Below, piece by piece: positions 28,246-36,757 of a DNA stretch of 64,000 bases (its first letter is position 1; every line of letters starts with the position of its first letter). This DNA is from Sphingomonas sp. S2-65 (GTDB lineage: Bacteria; Pseudomonadota; Alphaproteobacteria; Sphingomonadales; Sphingomonadaceae), in assembly GCF_021513175.1 (NCBI RefSeq), contig NZ_CP090953.1:1111001-1175000 (forward strand). Direction: 5' to 3'. A program made the translations under genes and the position numbers. Below the pieces are notes generated by a model. The model was not told the DNA's origin. It ran no database searches and saw nothing but the letters and a program-made list of their open reading frames with translations.

Positions 28246-28542
28246 ATGTTCGCTATCGTGCGCACGGGCGGCAAGCAGTATCGCGTTGCCGCAGGAGACA
28301 AGATCGTCGTCGAGAAGCTCGATGGCGAAGCCGGCTCGACCATCACGCTCGGGGATATCCTCCTCGCGGGCGAAGGTGGCGACTTCAAGTCGGTCGACGG
28401 CCTGACCGTCTCCGCAGAGATCGTCGCACAGGCGAAGGCCGAGAAGGTCATCGTCTTCAAGAAGCGTCGTCGCCACAATTATCGCCGCAAGAATGGCCAT
28501 CGTCAGAATCACACGATTCTGAAGATCACGGCCATCGGCTGA
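28246..28542 (+). CDS. rplU: 50S ribosomal protein L21
   Basis: A 98-residue L21 starting [20 protein letters not shown], with the typical internal [19 protein letters not shown] rRNA-binding segment in its C-terminal half. AGAGAAGAG lies a few bases before the ATG. It is the first gene of a two-gene operon with rpmA, 24 bases apart, the near-universal arrangement. L21 binds 23S rRNA domain I in the large subunit. Confidence 0.97.
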   Translation: MFAIVRTGGKQYRVAAGDKIVVEKLDGEAGSTITLGDILLAGEGGDFKSVDGLTVSAEIVAQAKAEKVIVFKKRRRHNYRRKNGHRQNHTILKITAIG

Positions 28543-28566
28543 GCGCAGGCACGAGGAGTTTAGCAA

Positions 28567-28836
28567 ATGGCACATAAAAAGGCAGGCGGCTCGTCCCGCA
28601 ACGGTCGCGACTCTGCAGGCCGCCGTCTCGGCGTGAAGAAGTTCGGCAGCGAAGCCGTCGTCGCGGGCAACATCATCGTGCGCCAGCGCGGCACCAAGAT
28701 CTATCCAGGCGTCAATGTCGGCATGGGCAAGGATCACACCTTGTACGCGCTTACCGACGGCCGCGTATCCTTCAAGCAGGGCCGTCTCGGCCGCAAATTC
28801 TGCTCGGTGGATATGATTGCGGAAGCCGCCGAATAA
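28567..28836 (+). CDS. rpmA: 50S ribosomal protein L27
   Basis: An 89-residue L27 starting [20 protein letters not shown], with the usual [11 protein letters not shown] and [11 protein letters not shown] motifs. It lies directly after rplU with GAGGAG upstream. There is no N-terminal extension requiring Firmicutes-type processing. Its N-terminus reaches the peptidyl-transferase centre. A rho-independent-type hairpin follows at 28903. Confidence 0.97.
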   Translation: MAHKKAGGSSRNGRDSAGRRLGVKKFGSEAVVAGNIIVRQRGTKIYPGVNVGMGKDHTLYALTDGRVSFKQGRLGRKFCSVDMIAEAAE

Positions 28837-28902
28837 CATCGGGTAACCAGCCGGGTTGCCCACCAGGGTGACCCGGGTCCGAGCAAGACGGACCAGCTGA
28901 TA

Positions 28903-28934
28903 AAGGGAGACGGGTCGCCCCGGCTCCCTTTTTT
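28903..28934 (+). terminator. rho-independent terminator of rplU-rpmA
   Basis: AAGGGAG (28903-28909) plus CGGG (28911-28914) pair with CCCG (28919-28922) plus CTCCCTT (28924-28930) around loop TCGC, followed by a T-run to 28934. This is a classic intrinsic terminator 66 bases past rpmA. Confidence 0.85.
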
Positions 28935-29014
28935 CATGCTCCCTCGACAAGCGGCTGCAAACGGCGTGTCACAGTGATGCGCTTTGGAGCTCCGCAGGAC
29001 CGAGGAGTTTGGTC

Positions 29015-29575
29015 ATGTTCGTGCGTACGCAAAGACTGACGCTGCGGCCCGGCTGGCCGGAGGATGCCCCCGATCTCGCCCGCGCGATCGGCCACGAAGC
29101 CGTGTGCCGCAACCTGCGCCGCGTGCCCTGGCCCTATGGCGAGGATGCCGCCGCGCAGTTCGTCGCCGAGTTCCGCGACCCCCTCGACCCCAAATTCCTC
29201 GTCTTCGAGCATGCCGGCGCGCAGGTCCGCCTGATCGGGGCCGCCGCGGTCCAGCGGATCGGCGATTCGCACGAGCTCGGCTATTGGCTCACCCCCAGCG
29301 CCTGGGGCCGCGGCTATGCCACCGAAGCCGCCGGCGCCGCCCTGCGCGCCGCCCGCGCCCGCGGCATCCGCCGCGTCCTGTCGGGCCATTTCGTCGACAA
29401 TCCCGCCTCGGGCAGGGTGCTGCGCAAGCTCGGCTTCAAGCCCCTCGGCCAGACCATCCAGCTCTACGCGCCCGCGCGCGGCGGCGAGGCGCCCTGCGCC
29501 CGCTATGCGCTGGACCTGGACGGCGACTCCGGCGGAGACTGCGACGCGGACCCGGAAGCGCGCATGGCTGCCTGA
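29015..29575 (+). CDS. GNAT family N-acetyltransferase (RimJ/RimL-like)
   Basis: A 186-residue GNAT protein of the RimJ/RimL type: strand RTQRLTLRPGWPEDAPDL at the start, ELGYWLTPSAWGRGYATEA (acetyl-CoA pyrophosphate loop, residues about 91-109) and DNPASGRVLRKLGF near the C-terminus. ATG 29015 follows GAGGAG (29002-29007). A C-terminal acidic tail (DGDSGGDCDADPEA) is unusual. Such enzymes acetylate protein N-termini, polyamines or small molecules; the target is unknown. It is separated from rpmA by the terminator. Confidence 0.85.
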   Translation: MFVRTQRLTLRPGWPEDAPDLARAIGHEAVCRNLRRVPWPYGEDAAAQFVAEFRDPLDPKFLVFEHAGAQVRLIGAAAVQRIGDSHELGYWLTPSAWGRGYATEAAGAALRAARARGIRRVLSGHFVDNPASGRVLRKLGFKPLGQTIQLYAPARGGEAPCARYALDLDGDSGGDCDADPEARMAA

Positions 29576-29614
29576 CGGGCGTGGGGCCGGCGCCACCGCC
29601 GCCCCACCACCCCG

Positions 29615-30616
29615 CTACATGGCGATCCGCGCCCGGCTCAGCCGCAGCGTGACGATCAGCCCGTCGCACGACCAGTCATGCTCGATCTGCCCGCCCAGCT
29701 GCCCGCGCACGCTGCGCTGGACCAGGTCGCTGCCGAAACCGGCCAGCTTCTCCGGCGCCTCCACCGACGGGCCACCCCGCTCGACCCAGCTCAGCACCAC
29801 CTGCTCCGGATCGGCCACGCTGGACACGTCGAGCGTGCCGGTGGGCACCGACAGCGCGCCATATTTCATCGAGTTGGTCGCCAGCTCGTGGATCACCATC
29901 GCCAGGCTGGTCGCGGCACCCGCGCCGACCCCCAGCCGCTCCACCGCCACCCGCACCCGCCCGCTGAACGCGCCCAGATCGTCATAAGGCGCCAGCAGCA
30001 CCGACAACAGGTCGCCCAGCAGCGCGTCGCCGCCCTGCCCGTTGGGCAGCGGCCGCACCAGGTCGTGCGCCCTGCCGAGCGCGCTCAGCCGCTCGATCAG
30101 CTCGCGCGCCATCTCCTGCGTGCTGTCCGACGATCGCGAGGTGATCGCGGTCAGCCCCGACGCGATCGACAACAGGTTCTTCACCCGGTGGCTCATCTCG
30201 CCGGCCAGCAGCTCATTGCCTTCCTCGGCATGCTTGCGCGCAGTCACGTCCAGGAAGATCCCGAACATCGTCCGCCCGACCATGCCGACATCCTCGCCCT
30301 TCCCGCGCGCCGCGACCCAGCGCACTTCCTCGCCGACCAGGATGCGGAAGTCGGTTTCATAGCTGCCCAGCACCGCCCGCGTCGCCGCGAACGCCGCGCG
30401 CACCCGGTCGCGGTCGGCCGGGTGGATGTTCGCGGACAGTTCCTCGAACGTCACCTTGTCGCGCCACGGCAGCCCCCACAGCGCGAAGCCGCGTTCGTCC
30501 ATCGTGAACCCATCGTCGTCGACGTTCCACGCCCACAAAGCGACGCCCGCCGCCGTGACTGCAAGTTGGAGGTGTTCAGGCGCCCAGACATGCGCCTGGG
30601 GCATTTCAGACGGCAT
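29615..30616 (-). CDS. soluble HWE-family sensor histidine kinase with PAS domain
   Basis: 333 residues from ATG 30616, preceded by AAGGACAGG. There is no membrane segment. A PAS fold spans about 15-128 (LAVTAAGVALWAWNVDDDG to FGIFLDVTARKHAEE). The phosphoacceptor box EMSHRVKNLLSIASGL has His143. The ATPase domain has HELATNSMKYGALS and the LSWVERGG segment, the His and WxE features that define the HWE kinase family common in alphaproteobacteria. No response regulator is adjacent. Such orphan kinases often feed PhyR in the general stress response, and the phyR locus is 27 kb away, which makes that link plausible but unproven. Confidence 0.88.
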   Translation of the reverse strand: MPSEMPQAHVWAPEHLQLAVTAAGVALWAWNVDDDGFTMDERGFALWGLPWRDKVTFEELSANIHPADRDRVRAAFAATRAVLGSYETDFRILVGEEVRWVAARGKGEDVGMVGRTMFGIFLDVTARKHAEEGNELLAGEMSHRVKNLLSIASGLTAITSRSSDSTQEMARELIERLSALGRAHDLVRPLPNGQGGDALLGDLLSVLLAPYDDLGAFSGRVRVAVERLGVGAGAATSLAMVIHELATNSMKYGALSVPTGTLDVSSVADPEQVVLSWVERGGPSVEAPEKLAGFGSDLVQRSVRGQLGGQIEHDWSCDGLIVTLRLSRARIAM

Positions 30617-31257
30617 GCCCTGTCCTTTGAGTTTCGGGGAGATAGAGCATTCCATACCGGCTTGTGCAAGGCCGCGCAAATGCGGGGAGACGTTGACGAA
30701 ACCTTGGGGCGCGGGGCCAGACGGGTGAGCCCTTTGCGCCGCCAGCGTTCCCCTCGAAACCGGCAGCACCTGGTGACCTTCCGTCCCGGCACTAGCACAG
30801 GCGCGGCGATCAACACCGTTCTCGCGTCAGACAGCAGCCTGGCCGTACTCGATCTCAGCGGCCGCATCGCCGCGGTCAAACTCCCAGCGCAGCGCCACCA
30901 TGGCGCTCTACCGCAGCTGCGCCCTGGTCGTGACCAGCTCGGCGGCGCTGGTGAGGTGCCCGGAGTTCGTAGAGCGGGGCGGAAGTACCGCTTGTTCCGT
31001 CGCTGATCGTGCTGTTCCAATTGGCACAGCCCAAACTCCAGCGTTAAGCGGAGGTGCTGCATGAGCGCCCGAACCTTCTGCCCGAGCTTGTTGCGCCGCT
31101 ATAACAGAATGAGGGAAAAGCTCGACATTCAACAGCTTCTCTGGAAGTGATGTGCGAACGCTTCAGTCTTCGAGATCCAGACGAGGAGAGGAGCGGTATC
31201 CGACCAGCAATAGCTGAGCGATACTTGAACCGAAGCGCTAAATTGGAGGGGGCTTAG
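30617..31257. other. 641-base non-coding stretch at left edge of low-GC insert
   Basis: No gene seen on either strand. Composition is normal high GC to about 31020 and then drops toward the kinase operon, so the left boundary of the inserted segment probably lies between 31020 and 31250. No direct repeat or integrase remnant was recognised. Confidence 0.55.
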
Positions 31258-32367
31258 TTGGGGGTTGCAGATTCACTCGTCGGAAGGTCACTCACTGGTC
31301 GAGGTCGCAATCCACGTGAGTGGCACGTCTACGAAAAAGTAGAGTCTATCAAAGGACAATCTCCGGGCGCCTTTTCCGTCGCTTACCGGTGTCGTGACGC
31401 TCGCGGGACTGAGGCATTTTTGAAGGCTTCCGATCTCAGCAAAGTCTTGGGCGCTGATCCAAGTGACATGGTTGGAAACCTTCTGAAAGCTACACAAGCA
31501 CATCAGTTCGAGCGGGACATTCTAGAACACTGCTTCGGAAACAGAATGGATAGAGTAGTAACAGCACTAGATTTTGGAAATGAGAGCGTAATCCACGAAG
31601 GTATAACCGATTTTCTGTTTTTTTTGGTTTTCGAACTTGCGGAAGGAGATCTTAGAAGGCGAGTTTCTAAGCGAGCAGAATTTGATCTTCTATGGATTAT
31701 TTCAGCGCTTCATGAGTATTGTGTAGGAGTATCACAGCTGCACCGTGGGGAAGTTTTCCACAACGATATCAAGCCCGCAAATGCGCTTGTCTTCGCGGGT
31801 GAAACTCAGAAGATCGCTGACCTAGGTCGGGCCACAACTCCCCTGATGAGTGTAGCACATGATGGCGGCCAATGCGTTGGCGATCGACGGTTCGCGCCTC
31901 CTGAGCAAATATATGCTCTCGACAGCGCGATAAGGGCTGACGCCAGGTTTGGCTTCTACCGAGCAGGGGACCTCTACAATTTAGGCAGCCTAGCGCATTA
32001 CCTTCTTACCGGCACGAGCGTGACCGATGAGATTATTACTAGGCTGAAACCTGAACATCGGCCGCTATCTTCAAGCGGCGGCTGGAGCGATACCGTTTCC
32101 CTTGTACTTCCGTATTGGCAAAGTGCCTTCGCCGATCTTTTGCAAGAGGCGCGTGCTATCGCTGACGAGTCATGGGACGAGATGGCGATCGAGGAATTCA
32201 ATTTCGTCGTGTCGTTGATTGCGGAACTCTGCGAACCAAAATGGCGCGAGCGAGGTGACAGGCGCTTTATCGGAAAGCCTAATCAGTACGACTTAGCTCG
32301 ATATATCACGCGTTTGGACCTTGCTCGCACTAAGGTCATCATCAGCAAGAGCAAAAATGCAGGTTAA
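31258..32367 (+). CDS. eukaryotic-type Ser/Thr protein kinase
   Basis: 369 residues from TTG 31258, which has GGAGGGGG a few bases upstream. The kinase fold is complete: glycine-loop region SIKGQSPGAFSVAYRCRD (30-47), ATP Lys56 in EAFLKASD, catalytic loop FHNDIKPAN (H168, D170, K172, N175), metal-binding DLG (188-190, in place of DFG), PPE (214-216) and AGDLYNLG (D238). HND replaces HRD, so activation-loop control may differ. No membrane helix or sensor domain follows, only a helical C-terminus. GC is about half, far below neighbours. It overlaps the downstream TPR gene by 11 bases, so they act together. No named system recognised. Confidence 0.85.
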   Translation: MGVADSLVGRSLTGRGRNPREWHVYEKVESIKGQSPGAFSVAYRCRDARGTEAFLKASDLSKVLGADPSDMVGNLLKATQAHQFERDILEHCFGNRMDRVVTALDFGNESVIHEGITDFLFFLVFELAEGDLRRRVSKRAEFDLLWIISALHEYCVGVSQLHRGEVFHNDIKPANALVFAGETQKIADLGRATTPLMSVAHDGGQCVGDRRFAPPEQIYALDSAIRADARFGFYRAGDLYNLGSLAHYLLTGTSVTDEIITRLKPEHRPLSSSGGWSDTVSLVLPYWQSAFADLLQEARAIADESWDEMAIEEFNFVVSLIAELCEPKWRERGDRRFIGKPNQYDLARYITRLDLARTKVIISKSKNAG

Positions 32368-33979
32368 GCCGTCTAGCGAATCCCGAAATGTAATCCCACG
32401 TTGGCGCCCTCTTCGTGCAATGGCGCCGTGGGAACTTTCTCCCGCGCGGGTTCTCCCGACTGCAGCCGCTGCTGACCCAGATGTATATGTCGTCGACCTT
32501 GAAAGATGGCGGTCAGAAGCTACCGCTTCCGCCGCAGCGGACATTTTCTCAACAGGATTGGCTTTAGGCGATAAATCTCTCGTCTGGGAGGGTGGGCTTC
32601 GCCTCTTAGCCGACGAAAGCCTCGTAGAAGAACGAGTTATAGACATTGTTAAAAGGGAAATCGCTCCAACCCCGGACCTCACGGATGTTCGCCGCAACTT
32701 GGCCGCTTTGGAGCAGGATGAGTCATACATCCGCCACAGCATACGGTTATATAAGAGTCGTCTGCTACAATACCCTAGGAACGCCATACTCACTCTGGAC
32801 CTTTCTCGACTTTATTCAATTTTAGGACAGTATGAACAGGCGCACCACTGGTTGATGCGAGCGTACTTCCTATCTCCCCAAAATAGATTGGTCCTTCGTG
32901 CGTTGGTCCAGTTCCATGATATCGTCGGCGATTTGCGATCATCACTACCCTACCTCTGGAGATCTGATGCTCTGAAGTTTGATCCACTCATTCAATCGGC
33001 AGAGGTGGCTGCTGCTGAGTTGAGCGGGAGAGGCAGTCGGGCAGCAATGCCGCTTAAGAAGCGACTGAAAGGCTTGGCCTCTGTTCCAAAAACACAGAGC
33101 GAGGCTGCGCTCGCGCTCGCCACACTTGAACAGAGAAATGGCGTCACTGAGCGCGCTGTGTTTAAGCTTGTGAAGGCTGGTCTAGCAAGCCCAACAGAAA
33201 ATGCGGTCGCTCAAGCCGTCTGGGTAAGTGATAAAAGCAACCGAACACTCACTTACCGGTTCCCTAATCTAGAAATACAAGACGACGCGTTCGAGGCAAG
33301 GGCAAATCTTCTACGCGATGCTCGTCAGTACGAGGCGGCCTTGCGTTCGGCTTATCAGTGGGCATCGGACCAGCCGTTCCAAGCTCACCCTTTAGCGTTC
33401 ATCTGCAACTGCGCCTCGATCTATACAGACGCGCCAGCTCGCGCGTTGCGATACGCAGACGTGATTATGGCTCGCCATGCCACGGACTGGGGCGCAGTCA
33501 ACGCTGCGCTTTTGGTCTACAACGAGACCAAGGAAATCGGAAAGGCACAAGCGGCCGTAGACGCACTCTCTAAGCTTACAACCAGCACCGCCGAGAAAGC
33601 TTTCGCCAGCGCAGGCGCTGGCTTGCTATCATTTACAACCGGTCATGTAGATGAGGCGGGAAGACACTACATGGATGCAATTAGATTTTCCCGCGTCTCA
33701 AAAAGACATGATCTTACATTCACTGCCGCAACATTCTACATACTGGGAGAAGCGAGATTTGCTAGACCTGATCCGAAGCTGCTATCATCCGCAATTGCGC
33801 ATCTCGATAAGGCTCTTCAGCGCCTCGATGCTGTTGATCAGCAACAATGCGCCCGATTATGGGACCGTGTAAAAGAACTTGTGGCGCGCTCCTACGAAAA
33901 TCCTCGAGCAGATGTAAAAAGCTCAGGACGACCTGACATCCTGTTGATAGAGCTTCCGAGATTAGTTGAAGATATCTAG
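32357..33979 (+). CDS. TPR/alpha-solenoid protein paired with the Ser/Thr kinase
   Basis: A 540-residue, all-helical protein starting at ATG 32357, inside the 3' end of the kinase gene. A recognisable TPR pair lies near residues 135-172 (NAILTLDLSRLYSILGQYEQAHHWLM, then LSPQNRLVLRALVQF). Further degenerate repeats follow (DAFEARANLLRDARQYEAALRS, LLSFTTGHVDEAGRHYMDAIR, SSAIAHLDKALQRL). The first 45 residues look like a basic, Pro-rich tail (PRWRPLRAMAPW). No enzymatic motif was seen. It probably acts as a scaffold, sensor or substrate of the kinase. Low GC matches the kinase, so both came in together. Confidence 0.75.
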   Translation: MQVKPSSESRNVIPRWRPLRAMAPWELSPARVLPTAAAADPDVYVVDLERWRSEATASAAADIFSTGLALGDKSLVWEGGLRLLADESLVEERVIDIVKREIAPTPDLTDVRRNLAALEQDESYIRHSIRLYKSRLLQYPRNAILTLDLSRLYSILGQYEQAHHWLMRAYFLSPQNRLVLRALVQFHDIVGDLRSSLPYLWRSDALKFDPLIQSAEVAAAELSGRGSRAAMPLKKRLKGLASVPKTQSEAALALATLEQRNGVTERAVFKLVKAGLASPTENAVAQAVWVSDKSNRTLTYRFPNLEIQDDAFEARANLLRDARQYEAALRSAYQWASDQPFQAHPLAFICNCASIYTDAPARALRYADVIMARHATDWGAVNAALLVYNETKEIGKAQAAVDALSKLTTSTAEKAFASAGAGLLSFTTGHVDEAGRHYMDAIRFSRVSKRHDLTFTAATFYILGEARFARPDPKLLSSAIAHLDKALQRLDAVDQQQCARLWDRVKELVARSYENPRADVKSSGRPDILLIELPRLVEDI

Positions 33980-34190
33980 CCTCACGCAACAGCAGCCGCA
34001 TACTCACTATCGGCCTTGTTGATCAACGCCCGATCGTCATGGCTCCACGGGTAAAAGCCCTGCAGGAAGAACGCGAACCAATCCCCCCAACCTTCCGACG
34101 CCAGCCCCGGGTTGCCGAACGCGTACCAGGCCAGCTTCGCCCATACCCGCCAGCCGTCAGCCGGTCCTGGCGCAGCACCGCCAATATGCC
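33980..34190 (-). pseudogene. frameshifted C-terminal fragment of a metal-dependent hydrolase
   Basis: About 210 bases match the 3' end of the intact hydrolase gene at 35234 (both begin CTCACGC, then share long runs such as CTATCGGCCTTGTTGATCA). One frame reads WAKLAWYAFGNPGL, then WFAFFLQGFYPW and HDDRALINKADSEYAAAV. The segment before it (GILAVLRQDRLTAG) is in another frame, so at least one frameshift is present. There is no upstream part of the gene. The fragment abuts the stop of the TPR gene, suggesting that insertion or deletion removed the rest. Confidence 0.85.
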
Positions 34191-34324
34191 CACCACTGCC
34201 GACCAATCCCCAAGCCCCAACCAACCGCCATACCATCTAGCCCTCCCACCACCTCCCGCTTACAGCCGCTCTCCACGCGCGCGATGTGCAGGACATCGGC
34301 CGAGCAAGGGAGAGGCGTTCCGCC

Positions 34325-35188
34325 ATGTCGATGCGGATTTACGAAGCAAGCGCAGTCATTTTTCCCAAGAGCCTGCATCTGCGCCTGTTCGCCTTGTGCT
34401 TCCTCGCCACGCACATCCCGTTGCTGTCCTTCATCCTCCTCCACGCGCTCGCCGGCCGGTTCCAGCTCTGGGAAACCCTGCTGCTCACCGGCGCGACGGT
34501 GGTCGGGGCGGTGCTCGCGATCGGCGGCATCTGGGCCTTGCTGGCGCCGGTGCGCAGCGCGGCGCAGGCGCTGGCGGATCTCGAACAGGGCCGAATGCCC
34601 ACGCTCCCCAGCGTCCGCAACCGGGACATCGGCGCCGAACTGCTCGCCGGCATCAACCGCGCCGCTTATGCCACCGAACGGCGCACCATCACGCTGGACG
34701 CCGCGGCGCATCGCGACGTGCTCACCGGCACCTATAACCGGCGCGGCCTGCTGGCCCGCATGGAGGATCACGTCGGGAGCGAAGGGACGCTCGCGCTGCT
34801 CGACCTCGACTATTTCAAGCAGGTCAACGATGCGCTCGGCCACGCTGCCGGGGACCGGGTGCTGCGCGATTTCGCCGCCCGCATTTCCGCCGAGACCCGC
34901 AAGCAGGACCTTCTCGCCCGCTGGGGCGGCGAGGAATTCGCCATCTTCTTCCCCGGCACGGTCGAGGCGCAGGCGACGGCCGTGCTGGAGCGCGTGTCGC
35001 GCGCAATGGTGAGTTCGCCGCTGGCGATGCTGGACACCGGCCCGGTGACCTTTTCGGCGGGCACTGCCCAGCTCGGCGCGGAAACGCTGGAAGAGGCACT
35101 GTCGCGCGCCGACCGGGCGCTCTATGCCGCCAAGCAATACGGCCGCAACCAGATCGTCAGCGCCACGGAGCGGCCGTCCGGCGCCTGA
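34325..35188 (+). CDS. membrane-bound diguanylate cyclase (GGDEF)
   Basis: 287 residues from ATG 34325 (GGGAGAGG upstream). Two N-terminal membrane helices (about 17-42 and 50-73) precede a short linker and a GGDEF domain. The active-site motif is GGEEF (201-205). The allosteric I-site RKQD (192-195) lies the canonical five residues before it, so the enzyme is predicted to make c-di-GMP under product inhibition. There is no EAL domain and little periplasmic sensor. It sits between two copies (one broken) of the metal-hydrolase 3' end. Confidence 0.92.
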   Translation: MSMRIYEASAVIFPKSLHLRLFALCFLATHIPLLSFILLHALAGRFQLWETLLLTGATVVGAVLAIGGIWALLAPVRSAAQALADLEQGRMPTLPSVRNRDIGAELLAGINRAAYATERRTITLDAAAHRDVLTGTYNRRGLLARMEDHVGSEGTLALLDLDYFKQVNDALGHAAGDRVLRDFAARISAETRKQDLLARWGGEEFAIFFPGTVEAQATAVLERVSRAMVSSPLAMLDTGPVTFSAGTAQLGAETLEEALSRADRALYAAKQYGRNQIVSATERPSGA

Positions 35189-35233
35189 CCGGCCCGTGTG
35201 CCGCCGCCCGACCGGAGCGGCGGCACCCGTCCC

Positions 35234-36076
35234 TCACGCCATCACGGCAGCCGCATAGTCGCTATCGGCCTTGTTGATCAGTGCCCGGTCGTCATGATTC
35301 CACGGGTGGAAGCCCGGCAGGAAGAAGGCGAACCATTGGCCCGCAACCTTGCGCGCCAGCCCCGGATTGCCGAACGCGTACCAGGCCAGCTTCGCCCATA
35401 TCCGCGGGCCGGTGAGCCCGTCCTGGCGCAACAGCTCCAGGATGCCACGGCGGCGGCCGTCGAAGAAGCGCCAGGTGGTGATCAGCATCACGAACGACTT
35501 GATCCGCCAGCGCTGCCATCGGCTCCAGTCCTTGGTGGCGTGCATCCAGGTGTCGAACGCCACGCCCTTATGCTCGATCTCCTCGATCGCGTGCCAGCGC
35601 CACATCGCCGCCGCCTCGGGCTCGGCGCCTTCCAGGTGGCGCGGGTCGGCGAGCAGCGCGTGCGCCAGGATCGCCGTGAAATGCTCCAGGCACAGGGTCG
35701 CGGCCAGGCTGCCGATCGGCGGGCGGTCCTTGGTCAGCGCCAGCTGCGCGTCGACATCGGCCTCCAGCGGGCGGATGTCATAGCCCTGGTCGGTGACATG
35801 GCGGTTGAACGCCACATGCTCGCGGGTGTGGATCACTTCCTGCTTGATGAAGGCGTTGATCTCGGCCTCCAGCCGCGGCGGGGTGCCCGCGCGGAACTTC
35901 CGCACGCTGTCGATGAAGAAGCCCTCGCCCTTGGGGAAGGTGACCGACAGCGCGTTGTAGAACGCGGTGGCGACGGGGTCGCCGTTCAGCCACCAGCGCG
36001 CACGCTCCACGCCGCGGCCGAAGCGCCGGTCGCGTGGCGTGATCGCCAGGTCGGCGGGAGTCTTTGCTTTCGCCAT
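35234..36076 (-). CDS. predicted metal-dependent hydrolase (PF10118 family)
   Basis: A 280-residue member of the Metal_hydrol family: VERARWWLNGDPVATAFYNALSVTFPKGEGFF, then helix-borne acidic/His pairs (EVIHTREHVAFN, LEHFTAILAHALL, WHAIEEIEHKGVAFD) that would form a di-metal site in a ferritin-like bundle. Start 36076 has GGAGG seven to eleven bases upstream. It is divergent from a TetR regulator and has a near-consensus promoter in the gap. A degenerate copy of its last 70 codons lies at 33980-34190. Substrate unknown; relatives are often regulated by TetR proteins. Confidence 0.85.
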   Translation of the reverse strand: MAKAKTPADLAITPRDRRFGRGVERARWWLNGDPVATAFYNALSVTFPKGEGFFIDSVRKFRAGTPPRLEAEINAFIKQEVIHTREHVAFNRHVTDQGYDIRPLEADVDAQLALTKDRPPIGSLAATLCLEHFTAILAHALLADPRHLEGAEPEAAAMWRWHAIEEIEHKGVAFDTWMHATKDWSRWQRWRIKSFVMLITTWRFFDGRRRGILELLRQDGLTGPRIWAKLAWYAFGNPGLARKVAGQWFAFFLPGFHPWNHDDRALINKADSDYAAAVMA

Positions 36077-36107
36077 GGCTTTCCTCCAGAGACAATCGGG
36101 AAACACA

Positions 36108-36135
36108 AAGATAGCCCTACTTACATCGATGTCAA
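36108..36135 (-). promoter_or_regulatory. sigma-70 promoter with palindromic operator for the hydrolase gene
   Basis: On the minus strand TTGACA (36130-36135), a 16-base spacer and TATCTT (36108-36113) form a strong promoter ending 31 bases before the hydrolase start. A perfect 10-bp palindrome ACATCGATGT (36123-36132) overlaps the -35 box and the start codon of the divergent tetR gene (36129), the expected place for a repressor to block both genes. Confidence 0.65.
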
Positions 36136-36716
36136 TAACACCGCGCCGGCGGCTTTCTCCCGAAGAATCGCGCGACGCCGCGCTTGAGGCTGCCCGCGCG
36201 CTGTTGCTGGCGTCCGGCCCGCAGGCGGTGACGCTCAAGGCGGTGTCCGCCGCGATCGGGCGGACGCATGCCAATCTGCTCCACCATTTCGGGTCGGCGG
36301 CGGGGCTGCAAAAGGCGCTGGCGGCGTGCATTGCGGAGCGGGTGACGGCCAAGATCGGCGCGGCGGTGGTGCGCGCGCGGGCGGAAACGCATGATCCGCG
36401 CGAGGTGGTCGACCTCACCTTCGACGCCTTCGATACCGAGGGGGCCGGGGCGCTGGCCAGCTGGATGATCTTGAACGGCAACCAGGACGCGCTCGATCCG
36501 ATCCTCGAGGCGATCCACAATCTGGTCGATCACATCGCCGAAGGGCAGGATTTGGCCGCGATTTCGCTGCATGAAGAGACTTTGCAGCTCGTTTTGATGG
36601 CATTGGGCGACGCTTTGCTCGGTTCTGCGATGGCGCGCGCCCTTGGCTTGAGCCGCGACACCGCGCGTCAAATGGCAACGCGACGCCTAACCTATTCGAT
36701 GCAAAGGAAAATCTGA
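36129..36716 (+). CDS. TetR family transcriptional regulator
   Basis: 195 residues from ATG 36129 (MSITPRRRLSPEESRDAAL). The N-terminal helix-turn-helix is clear: AARALLLASGPQAVTLKAVSAAIGRTHANLLHHFGSAAGL. The C-terminal ligand domain is helical, with no recognised subfamily. I see no good ribosome site, and the palindrome ACATCGATGT overlaps the start, so the message may be leaderless or the start slightly downstream. It most likely represses itself and the divergent hydrolase gene. Confidence 0.88.
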   Translation: MSITPRRRLSPEESRDAALEAARALLLASGPQAVTLKAVSAAIGRTHANLLHHFGSAAGLQKALAACIAERVTAKIGAAVVRARAETHDPREVVDLTFDAFDTEGAGALASWMILNGNQDALDPILEAIHNLVDHIAEGQDLAAISLHEETLQLVLMALGDALLGSAMARALGLSRDTARQMATRRLTYSMQRKI

Positions 36717-36757
36717 TTTCGGCCGGGGACCTCTCCACCGTCAACCAGAAGCTCACC

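Noticed and set aside
31258..33979. Kinase/TPR pair as a prophage or toxin-antitoxin fragment
   Set aside because: No integrase, phage structural gene or small antitoxin-type partner is present. Protein sizes (369 and 540 residues) do not fit HipA-type or other common toxin modules.
34039..34737. 232-codon plus-strand frame across the pseudogene and the cyclase start
   Set aside because: The region reads as a degraded hydrolase fragment on the minus strand, and the second half is the out-of-frame shadow of the diguanylate cyclase.
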